Source: Fidelibacterota bacterium (GTDB taxonomy: Bacteria > Marinisomatota > Marinisomatia > SCGC-AAA003-L08 > TMED6). Taken from it: a stretch of DNA of 12,903 nucleotides. Shown here one piece after another: positions 1-6,291 of this stretch (position 1 is the first letter of the stretch; every line of letters begins with the position of its first letter). The stretch spans positions 1 through 12,903 of the forward strand of contig JAAZYZ010000054.1 in the NCBI GenBank assembly GCA_014239355.1, read 5' to 3'. The translations under genes and the position numbers were made by a program. The notes beneath the pieces are model-generated. The model did not search any database, was not told where the DNA came from, and saw only the letters and a list, made by a program, of their open reading frames with translations.

Positions 1-48
1 AAAACCGTCGCCCCATTGGGGTTGCAGGTTCGAATCCTGTCCCCTCCG
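1..48 (+). tRNA. tRNA-Ser (anticodon NGA), 3' part only
   Basis: This is the 3' portion of a class II tRNA whose 5' half lies outside the window. It shows the end of the anticodon loop and stem (AAAACCG), a long variable arm with a CCCC-ATT-GGGG stem, a T arm GCAGG-TTCGAAT-CCTGT, an acceptor strand CCCCTCC at 41-47 and discriminator G at 48. A long variable arm with discriminator G fits tRNA-Ser rather than Leu or Tyr. The first base, A, would be the last anticodon base, so the anticodon is UGA, GGA or CGA. The CCA end is not fully encoded (CAA follows). Confidence 0.85.
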
Positions 49-53
49 CAAAA

Positions 54-139
54 GGAGAGTTGGCAGAGTGGTAATGCAGCGGATTGCTAATCCGTCATGG
101 TGTAATAATCATGCATGAGTTCAAATCTCATACTCTCCG
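54..139 (+). tRNA. tRNA-Ser (anticodon GCT)
   Basis: This is a complete class II tRNA. Acceptor strands GGAGAGT (54-60) and ACTCTCC (132-138) pair fully, with discriminator G at 139. The anticodon stem is GCGGA/TCCGT around the loop TTGCTAA, giving anticodon GCT at 86-88, which reads AGC/AGU serine codons. The long variable arm (about 96-114) has a CATG/CATG stem, as expected for tRNA-Ser. The T arm is ATGAG-TTCAAAT-CTCAT. CCA is not encoded, so the tail must be added after transcription. It starts 5 nt after the preceding tRNA-Ser, so the two are probably one transcript. Confidence 0.95.
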
Positions 140-152
140 CTTAGAAACAAAG

Positions 153-181
153 AAACCCCCTTACAAATAGGGGGTTTTTGT
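153..181 (+). terminator. Rho-independent terminator after the tRNA-Ser pair, probably bidirectional
   Basis: A perfect stem AAACCCCC (153-160) / GGGGGTTT (170-177) with a 9-nt loop is followed by a T run on the plus strand. It lies 14 nt after the last tRNA. On the minus strand the same hairpin is followed by a weaker T-rich stretch (TTTCTTTG), and it sits about 30 bp beyond the stop of the convergent greA-like gene, so it may end both transcripts. Confidence 0.85.
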
Positions 182-210
182 TTATATAATAAATTTCAGG
201 ATAATTAATA

Positions 211-684
211 CTAAGAAAAAATTTCAATTTTAATAATTGTAAATTTTGTTTTTTTCTCTCTAATTTCAAGCGTAAAGGTTTCATTAACCTTTTTGCCAAT
301 TACAGCCTGACCAAAAGGTGAATGATAAGTTACAATCAAAGGATGAAGATCTAATTCTAATTCAAGAGGTCCTAGTATAGAATATTCTTCAGGTTCACCC
401 TTTCCTTCTTCATGAATCATTACCTTGCTACCAAATTCTACTTCATCAGTTTCAATTTCACTATCTTCAATCATTCGAAATGGTGCATTAGACTGTAATT
501 TTTGCTTTTTATATATTGTTAAACTCATTTCTTCTCTGGCAGCATGATATTCTGCATTTTCCTTTAAATCTCCAAGCTCTCTTGCGTGAGCAATTCTATG
601 ACCTACCTCTTCTATTTTTTTATCAAGAGATTTTAATTCTTTTTCTAGCAAACGGTATGTGCTTTCTAAAATCAAAGTAGCCAT
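211..684 (-). CDS. greA: GreA/GreB-family transcription elongation factor
   Basis: The protein is predicted to rescue backtracked RNA polymerase by inserting its coiled coil into the secondary channel and stimulating cleavage of the nascent RNA. At 157 aa it matches the usual GreA length of about 158. The N-terminal half forms the antiparallel coiled coil. Its tip carries ELGDLKENAEYHAA (about 36-49) with the acidic pair D39 and E42, equivalent to the Mg-coordinating D41/E44 of E. coli GreA. The C-terminal FKBP-like domain has the expected YHSPFGQAVIGKKV (about 120-133), although the usual GDE after GKKV is replaced by NET. The ATG at 684 is preceded by AAGGA at 8-nt spacing, so the start is well supported. 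It converges on the tRNA genes and lies 51 bp downstream of the arylsulfotransferase-like gene. GreB or a GreA paralogue cannot be excluded, but the tip and length favour GreA. Confidence 0.93.
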   Translation of the reverse strand: MATLILESTYRLLEKELKSLDKKIEEVGHRIAHARELGDLKENAEYHAAREEMSLTIYKKQKLQSNAPFRMIEDSEIETDEVEFGSKVMIHEEGKGEPEEYSILGPLELELDLHPLIVTYHSPFGQAVIGKKVNETFTLEIREKKTKFTIIKIEIFS

Positions 685-735
685 ATTTATATTCCTTATT
701 GTTATAAATTAAATTATACTTAATATAATATATTA

Positions 736-2586
736 TTAGGAAATTATTAAGGTAATCATATTAATTACATCTAATATATTTATTCCAAAATCAAGGTTTA
801 AATCACCATTTTCTATATAATCCTCATCAAGTAAAATGTGATTGACAAGTAACACAATATCTTGAATATTTACTTCAAAATCATCATTTATATCACCTAG
901 AATAAAATTATTATCAAATGATATGATTTGGCAATTAGATTCGTTATTTAATGGACAAACTTTTAAAAAGTAATTTTCAATTGAAGAATTAGAAATTGGA
1001 ATATTAATTAATTCATTAGAAAATGAAGCAATATCTACTTGAGAGCTATATAATATGTTTTCATATCCATCAAATAGTTCATAACTAAAACCTTGATCAA
1101 TCCATCCTTTATTATAAAGATTAAACTTAATACTATCTTCATAGTATGATATGTGATAATTATCATCATATAAACCAAATAAATTATTTATTTCAAAAGA
1201 AAAAATATTAGGATATAAATTAGGAACTCTATCTGATCTATAGATAGTTGTTTCGACTCCAAGATCATTGTTAACATTAAGATGCCATACTATTTCATTT
1301 TGATTATTAACTTCTAATACATTTCCTGTTCTACCAACAGAAATTAAAGTATTACCATTATTTAATCTATCACATTCCCCCCTAGATAAAGTTAGCATAT
1401 CTGCTGATAATATATATTCCCATATAAGTTCTGCACTATTAAAATTCTCATCAAATCCAATTTCTACACATCTTGATAATTCTGGATCATTAAATCGTCC
1501 ATTATCAAAAAATAAAAGATTATTATTATCAGTGACTTGGGCAGAATGCTGATGAGAAAATTCAAAATCATAATCAAAAAAAACTTCATCCATAAAGTTA
1601 GAGTCTCCAATATGCCATAAAATTTCTTTTGTGTTATAATCAATAGCTATGATTCTACTTAGATTTCTAATTGAAACATAAACTATACCTTCATCTTCAT
1701 CAAAATAAACTGAATTTGAATGTGTCCAATCAAAGTCTGGATTACCTCCAAAATCCCATTGTATCATAAATCTTTCAACCCAATATGGGTTGTATTCATT
1801 TAAACTTAAATAATCAAACGTACTCCATTCCCACAAAATATTACCTGATTCATCAATCTCTATAAATTTATCACCTTGCCATGGAATAATATCAGGATAT
1901 TCAGGATCGCACTCATCTGGACATGGATGATATTGTACTTCTGCATCAATAAAAAAATAAGAATTGTTTTTAGTCTTATAAAATTGATGATGAATCTCAA
2001 GATTTTCATCTGTTTGAAAAGTAATTTCACTATCTAGATTTAATTCATATCCTACTCCAGGTCCAAATCCAACAATATTTCCATTTAATAAAAATTGAGT
2101 TGCCCAAATTTTCGAATCATTAAAATTTAAATTATCTGACATCCAAATTGCTTGACCAGCTTTATCTAAAACAACAGAAAAACCTAAACTTTCATAATCA
2201 AGCAAAGTAACACCTGGTAAATATTCAGATTCATTAAATTCTAAAATATTAACATTAGCAGGATAATTATCAGGTAGAGATCTTATATTAAAATTCAATT
2301 CATCATAACAGTCAATTATGCTACTTGATTCATTTAATCCACATACATACCAAGAGTAGCTATTGCCCCATTCAAAATCATTAATAATAATAGAATTATC
2401 ATTAGACTCATAAATACTTTGTCCATTATTAATATATATCTTATATAAAATAGATTTATTGATTTGAGGCCATTTAAAGAAAATCTGAGTTTGATTTAAT
2501 GAAATATTACTATTTGGAATAAAATCTTGTCCAAAAATAATGCTTAAAGTAATTATTAGAATGTATTTTTTTATATAAATTTTCAT
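736..2586 (-). CDS. Secreted arylsulfotransferase (ASST)-like beta-propeller with C-terminal dockerin-like module
   Basis: This is an exported protein of about 616 aa. The frame opens at a TTG at 2604, but the in-frame ATG at 2586 begins a normal signal peptide (MKIYIKKYILIITLSIIFGQ), so I choose that start; residue numbers below count from the TTG. A fibronectin-III-like domain covers about 31-110. An ASST-type propeller covers about 120-460, with repeated blade motifs such as GNILWEW, KEILWHIG, AELIWEY and NEIVWHL. Candidate active-site residues are H295 (DWTHSNS), H351/H353 (SHQHSA), and R370 and R378. In the family these hold a sulfate ester during transfer between phenols. A histidine equivalent to the E. 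coli nucleophile is not obvious. Residues 570-622 form a two-repeat dockerin-like domain (GDINDDFEVNIQD, GDLNLDFGINILD). It could be non-catalytic. It follows the HmuY gene by 73 bp on the same strand and may be co-transcribed. Confidence 0.78.
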   Translation of the reverse strand: MKIYIKKYILIITLSIIFGQDFIPNSNISLNQTQIFFKWPQINKSILYKIYINNGQSIYESNDNSIIINDFEWGNSYSWYVCGLNESSSIIDCYDELNFNIRSLPDNYPANVNILEFNESEYLPGVTLLDYESLGFSVVLDKAGQAIWMSDNLNFNDSKIWATQFLLNGNIVGFGPGVGYELNLDSEITFQTDENLEIHHQFYKTKNNSYFFIDAEVQYHPCPDECDPEYPDIIPWQGDKFIEIDESGNILWEWSTFDYLSLNEYNPYWVERFMIQWDFGGNPDFDWTHSNSVYFDEDEGIVYVSIRNLSRIIAIDYNTKEILWHIGDSNFMDEVFFDYDFEFSHQHSAQVTDNNNLLFFDNGRFNDPELSRCVEIGFDENFNSAELIWEYILSADMLTLSRGECDRLNNGNTLISVGRTGNVLEVNNQNEIVWHLNVNNDLGVETTIYRSDRVPNLYPNIFSFEINNLFGLYDDNYHISYYEDSIKFNLYNKGWIDQGFSYELFDGYENILYSSQVDIASFSNELINIPISNSSIENYFLKVCPLNNESNCQIISFDNNFILGDINDDFEVNIQDIVLLVNHILLDEDYIENGDLNLDFGINILDVINMITLIIS

Positions 2587-2659
2587 TTGTGAAATATAAA
2601 GCAAATTTTAGAAACAGCAAAAAGAGAAACTGAACTTTTTATTAATTATTAAAATAATT

Positions 2660-3295
2660 CTATTCTGAAGGACTAATAAAATTATATACTAATGTTGTAT
2701 GTGCAGACTCACCTAAGTCTCCATAATATTGATAAGGCCACAATTTTATGTACCTTGGGTCACTATCAGGAGTAAGCTTAACAATAAATTTTTTATGAGT
2801 ATAATAAAAATAGTAACTATCATCAATATCAAACCAACCCCAATCTTCTAAAATATTACTACCTTCGTCTTCAGTATAAGCTTCATCAGGATCATCATGC
2901 GCCCATGGCTGATATATGTTTGTTAACATACTATCTGATATAAAAATAGCATCATTTGGAACTTCATTAACTTCATTAAATGAATCACAATCCCACAATT
3001 GTTCTATCATAAATGCACCACCTTCAGAAGGTCCTGAAAGTCCACTATTTGTTCTAAAATGATTACGCATCATAGCAATGTCCCAATCAGAAGAATTCTG
3101 TGCTTCAAGATCACTCATTGAAGGAAGTTCAACAAAGCCTGTATCTGTTACTGAAAAATATTTCCATTCTGTAAAACTAGTAGCTTGAATAGTAACATGA
3201 ATTCCATCAAGTTCACATATGTCTTCATCTTGCTCTTCGCATGAAATTATAAAAATAGCAAGTATCATTATTAAATAATTTTTATTTAAAATCAT
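2660..3295 (-). CDS. hmuY: HmuY-family haem-binding lipoprotein
   Basis: This 211-aa lipoprotein has a short signal peptide with lipobox IISC (Cys19), followed by an acidic stretch (EEQDED) of the kind linked to surface display in Bacteroidetes. The diagnostic HmuY core is SDWDIAMMRNHFRTNSG (69-85) followed by SGPSEGGA (87-94). A C-terminal strand pair is FIVKLTPDSDPRYIKLWPYQYY (split around 170-191), matching the family's FIVKT..GKYxKLxxxxYY pattern. HmuY proteins take haem from host or environmental proteins and pass it to a TonB receptor. Possible haem ligands are H79, H133, H167 and H199 or nearby methionines (M75, M76, M96, M123); which are used cannot be told from sequence. Its ATG lies inside the receptor gene's end (14 bp overlap), implying translational coupling. 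No Shine-Dalgarno sequence is evident. Confidence 0.85.
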   Translation of the reverse strand: MILNKNYLIMILAIFIISCEEQDEDICELDGIHVTIQATSFTEWKYFSVTDTGFVELPSMSDLEAQNSSDWDIAMMRNHFRTNSGLSGPSEGGAFMIEQLWDCDSFNEVNEVPNDAIFISDSMLTNIYQPWAHDDPDEAYTEDEGSNILEDWGWFDIDDSYYFYYTHKKFIVKLTPDSDPRYIKLWPYQYYGDLGESAHTTLVYNFISPSE

Positions 3296-5504
3296 GTTTA
3301 AAAGATACCTCTACAAAATATGTTCTTCCAGGACTTTGAAATGTTGTGTCATCAAAATTAGTGTAATCAAATAAATTATTTATTGCTAGTTTAAGATTCA
3401 TGTTATTTAAATATGGAATATTTAAAAGTCCATTTTTAATCATAGAAATATTTGCTTGATAATAACTAGGAACAAATGTTTCAGAACCTGATGTTGGTGC
3501 TTTAATAGTTTTTTTCCCATAATAGTTAAGATTAGCTAAAATTGATATATTTTCTAATAAATCCACATAATTAAAAACATCATAATTTATTCTTGGAAAT
3601 AAATCAAAGCTAATAGCTTCATTAAAATTTTTACTCATATTAAAATTAACTATATGCTCACTTATGTCAGGTAATCTATTGTATTCTATTTCATCGATTA
3701 CTCGTGTAAAATTATAATTTAATTCACAATGAATGACATCTAAATCAATACCAAAATTTGTTTCAAGTGAGTTGACTGATGTTTTATTATAATTTTCATA
3801 ATAAAAATCTCCAATTTCATCTCTTCTTTCTGCAATCATATTTTCAATTAGATTTCGCTGTATTAAAATCATAAAATTCCATTTTTTTTCTAATTTTTGA
3901 TAAGAAAAGCTTACATTTAAAGAATTTTCTGGCTGCAATAGAGGATTACCTTTTACTTCAAAAGCATCATAATGATTCCAATCATAATAAAGCTCATAAA
4001 TATTAGGAGTCCTATATCCCTGGCCAATATTGAATCTAAAATGATTATCTTCTAAACTATATTTTGTTGTTAATTGTGAAGTAAATCTATTATCAAATTG
4101 ATTGTGAGCAGTATATCTAGTACCAAAAAATATATTCAAATTTTCAGAAAAAGTATATTGTGATTGAGCAAACAATGCATAGGTATTAAATGTTTTAGAA
4201 TATAAATCACCTAATTCTGATTCTAAAATTATTTCATCCTCTATAACTATATCAAAACTTTCTCCTTTTTCATTTATAATATCTAATCCTAATGTTAGAT
4301 TTAATTGATTTTTAAATAAATAAAGAAGAGATGATATTTGTTCAACTGAGTGGTTAGTCCAATCATATGATATGTCATCATTATTTGTTGTATAATCTGC
4401 ATCAATTACATGATATTTTTTATATTTATCAAATGTATATGAAAAATTATAATGCCCATTAATTGTACTTAAATGATTTTTTTCTTTTAATTTTACTGAG
4501 AAAGATTCATACTGTTTTCTATCATTTTGTTCAGGCTGTTCATAAGGTTGAGTTAGTAAAAATCTATACCAATCATGTTTATAATAATTACCAGATAATT
4601 CAATTGATAAATCATTTTTTTTGTATTTAAAACTTTGAGAAATATTATAATCTTTAAATTTTCTTTTGCGTAGAGATAAACTGTCTAATGTTTCAAATTT
4701 ATATCCATCTGATGATTTAATTAAAAAATCAGTTTTTGATGATATTTTATTAAAAAATGTGTTTAGGGATAGTGAATTATTAATGGTATTATAATTCCCA
4801 TATTTTGTATTAATATTAATTTTACTTTGTTGATTTTGTGTGTCTTTAGTAATAATATTGATAACTCCACCAATTGCATTTGAACCATATAAAGTTGACG
4901 CATTACCTTTTAGAACTTCAATTCTTTTAATTTGATCTACATTGAATTTTGAAAAATCTATGTTACCAACTGTATTTCCAGCAATTCTATCTCCGTCAAC
5001 TAATATTAATATATATTCACTATCCAATCCTTGAATTTTTAGGTTAGTACCATGAAAATCAGGACTAAACATAATATTAGGAATAATCATTTGAAGAGAT
5101 TGATAAAAATCAATACCAGCAGTTGATTGTAAATCTTTTTCTGATATTACATAAGTAAGGGTTGGAGAATCAGATAATCTTGTTTCTTTCCTACTAGATG
5201 TTATCTCAACTAAATCTGCGTAAAGCATATCTTTTTTAAGATAAATTTTATTACTTAAATCTGATAGTGAAATTTTTTTATTTTTATAGCCTAAATGACT
5301 AAAAATTATTGAATCAGAATTATTTTTTAAATCAAAAATAAATCGTCCATCTAAATCTGAACTACTAATAAACTTATTATTAGAAGAAAGTATTAATTCA
5401 ACATCAGATATAGGATTTCCACTTTCTTCTTCTATAATAAAGCCACTAAAATTTTTAGCAAAAATCATGTAAATCATAACAAGAAAATAGACTGTCTTTT
5501 TCAT
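3282..5504 (-). CDS. hmuR: TonB-dependent outer-membrane haem receptor (HmuR/HemR type)
   Basis: This 740-aa protein has a signal peptide (about 1-17), an N-terminal carboxypeptidase-regulatory-like beta domain (about 20-90), a TonB-box-like segment ADLVEITSSR (96-105), a plug domain (about 110-220, with LVDGDRI, EVLKGNASTLYGSNAIGGVINI in parts) and a 22-strand-type barrel ending in YFVEVSFKHDF. Barrel residues carry YRTP (497-500), H511 and NPLL (520-523). This is the arrangement of the FRAP/YRAP box, intervening histidine and NPNL/NPDL box of haem receptors such as Yersinia HemR and Porphyromonas HmuR. Plug residue H151 could be the second haem ligand. It starts 6 bp after the stop of the Cys-rich gene and overlaps the HmuY gene, so the three are probably one operon. 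Haem as the substrate is inferred from these motifs and from the HmuY neighbour. Confidence 0.88.
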   Translation of the reverse strand: MKKTVYFLVMIYMIFAKNFSGFIIEEESGNPISDVELILSSNNKFISSSDLDGRFIFDLKNNSDSIIFSHLGYKNKKISLSDLSNKIYLKKDMLYADLVEITSSRKETRLSDSPTLTYVISEKDLQSTAGIDFYQSLQMIIPNIMFSPDFHGTNLKIQGLDSEYILILVDGDRIAGNTVGNIDFSKFNVDQIKRIEVLKGNASTLYGSNAIGGVINIITKDTQNQQSKININTKYGNYNTINNSLSLNTFFNKISSKTDFLIKSSDGYKFETLDSLSLRKRKFKDYNISQSFKYKKNDLSIELSGNYYKHDWYRFLLTQPYEQPEQNDRKQYESFSVKLKEKNHLSTINGHYNFSYTFDKYKKYHVIDADYTTNNDDISYDWTNHSVEQISSLLYLFKNQLNLTLGLDIINEKGESFDIVIEDEIILESELGDLYSKTFNTYALFAQSQYTFSENLNIFFGTRYTAHNQFDNRFTSQLTTKYSLEDNHFRFNIGQGYRTPNIYELYYDWNHYDAFEVKGNPLLQPENSLNVSFSYQKLEKKWNFMILIQRNLIENMIAERRDEIGDFYYENYNKTSVNSLETNFGIDLDVIHCELNYNFTRVIDEIEYNRLPDISEHIVNFNMSKNFNEAISFDLFPRINYDVFNYVDLLENISILANLNYYGKKTIKAPTSGSETFVPSYYQANISMIKNGLLNIPYLNNMNLKLAINNLFDYTNFDDTTFQSPGRTYFVEVSFKHDFK

Positions 5505-5510
5505 AATAAT

Positions 5511-6158
5511 CTATTTGATAAGATGTATAAACTCTGTGTCAGTCTTTTGATTCATTGTAACTTTTAATATATATATTCCACTTTGCCTATTTTTAGCATT
5601 CCATATAAAATTATGGTATCCTATTGAAATATATTTATTATACAAAGTTTCTATTTTTTTTCCTGATAAATCATAAATCTCAATTTTCAAAAAATCAGAA
5701 GAAGGAGAATTAATAGCTATTTTAATCTCAGGGTTAAATGGATTAGGATAAGTTTTAGCTATATGTATTTTATCTGTGGTAGTATTCAAATTATTATTTA
5801 ATGGGTATTCACAACAATCACCTGTTTCTTCATTACAATTATCATCACATGGAATTATTGCATTTATATCATAATTATCTGCTTCTATATCTGTACACCC
5901 TGTACATGAAGCATTCCAATATGGATCAAATAAACAAAATTCATAATCACCTGGTTCATATTCTCCTTCAGGGCCTATCCACCAACATCCATTTTCTTCA
6001 CATTCACTTTGACTTATATCAAAATTAGGAATATGATCACTTAAACAGTAACAATAAGATTGCCAACACTCACCACAATCATCTTCTACTAATCCATCTG
6101 GACATTGGGAATAAAGTGAACTAAATAAAACTATTACTAATATATGTATATATTTCAT
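5511..6158 (-). CDS. Secreted Cys-rich protein with T9SS type A sorting domain, first gene of the haem locus
   Basis: This is a 215-aa protein with a signal peptide (about 1-17). The mature N-terminal region (18-120) has 14 cysteines, including CGECWQSYCYC (28-38), WNASCTGCTD (81-90) and CDDNCN (104-109), and is rich in Asp, Glu, Asn, Tyr and Trp. The GCTDxxAxNYxxxA segment (87-100) resembles short Cys modules common in secreted proteins of Flavobacteriia and Marinimicrobia. Residues about 133-215 form a T9SS C-terminal sorting domain: TYPNPFNPEIKIAI, IYDLSGKKIETL, GYHNFIWNAKN, SGIYILKV. The protein should therefore cross the outer membrane and be anchored or released. I do not recognise a function for the N-terminal part. 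Its place 6 bp before the receptor gene suggests a role in haem or iron capture, which is inference. The start ATG lies 11 bp below an inverted repeat; no Shine-Dalgarno sequence is seen. Confidence 0.85.
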   Translation of the reverse strand: MKYIHILVIVLFSSLYSQCPDGLVEDDCGECWQSYCYCLSDHIPNFDISQSECEENGCWWIGPEGEYEPGDYEFCLFDPYWNASCTGCTDIEADNYDINAIIPCDDNCNEETGDCCEYPLNNNLNTTTDKIHIAKTYPNPFNPEIKIAINSPSSDFLKIEIYDLSGKKIETLYNKYISIGYHNFIWNAKNRQSGIYILKVTMNQKTDTEFIHLIK

Positions 6159-6291
6159 AGTACTAAATATAAATGAGAACTAATCTCATTTACAACAGTA
6201 ATCGACTTTATATTCGAAAAATCAAATTTTAGTTTAAAATAAAAAATAGACACTTTTTTGCTGTAATTAAATAAATTGATTAAATTTTAGT
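6159..6291. promoter_or_regulatory. Divergent promoter region between the haem locus and the O-antigen ligase-like gene
   Basis: This 133-bp AT-rich gap separates two divergently transcribed genes, so promoters for both must lie here or very near. No confident -35/-10 pair is visible. On the plus strand TTGCTG (6258-6263) is followed after 17 nt by TAAATT (6281-6286), which is weak and would leave almost no leader. The inverted repeat at 6170-6192 is the only clear structure. Confidence 0.45.
6170..6192. promoter_or_regulatory. 9-5-9 inverted repeat, Fur-box-like operator candidate
   Basis: Perfect 9-bp arms TAAATGAGA (6170-6178) and TCTCATTTA (6184-6192) flank a 5-nt spacer, 11 bp upstream of the ATG of the haem-locus first gene. 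The central 15 bp, TGAGAAC-T-AATCTCA, match 10 of 14 defined positions of the Fur 7-1-7 consensus TGATAAT-N-ATTATCA. Iron-responsive control of the downstream genes would make sense. An mRNA hairpin near the start codon is the alternative reading. Confidence 0.5.

Noticed and set aside
1..139. tRNA-Ser pair as an integration (att) site for a mobile element
   Set aside because: No integrase, no direct repeat of a tRNA 3' end and no phage or transposon genes were seen in the window; the following gene is a housekeeping greA.
2587..2604. Upstream TTG start for the arylsulfotransferase-like gene
   Set aside because: The ATG six codons further in gives a textbook signal peptide with a lysine-bearing n-region. 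The TTG adds LYISQ with no Shine-Dalgarno sequence to support it.
2644..2659. AATTATT-aa-AATAATT inverted repeat between the HmuY and arylsulfotransferase-like genes
   Set aside because: It is AT-only, short, and not followed by a T run in the direction of transcription. Such repeats are expected by chance in DNA this AT-rich, so it is not called a terminator.
5801..6028. Plus-strand open frame of 75 codons, rich in His, Leu and Tyr
   Set aside because: It is antisense to the Cys-rich secreted protein gene. The odd composition is the reverse complement of Asn/Asp-type codons, and no start signal or domain is present.
736..6158. SusC/SusD-type glycan uptake pair
   Set aside because: The receptor has an N-terminal regulatory-like domain as SusC does, but it is shorter (740 aa) and carries haem-receptor motifs. 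Its lipoprotein partner is HmuY-like and lacks the TPR-type helices and length of SusD.
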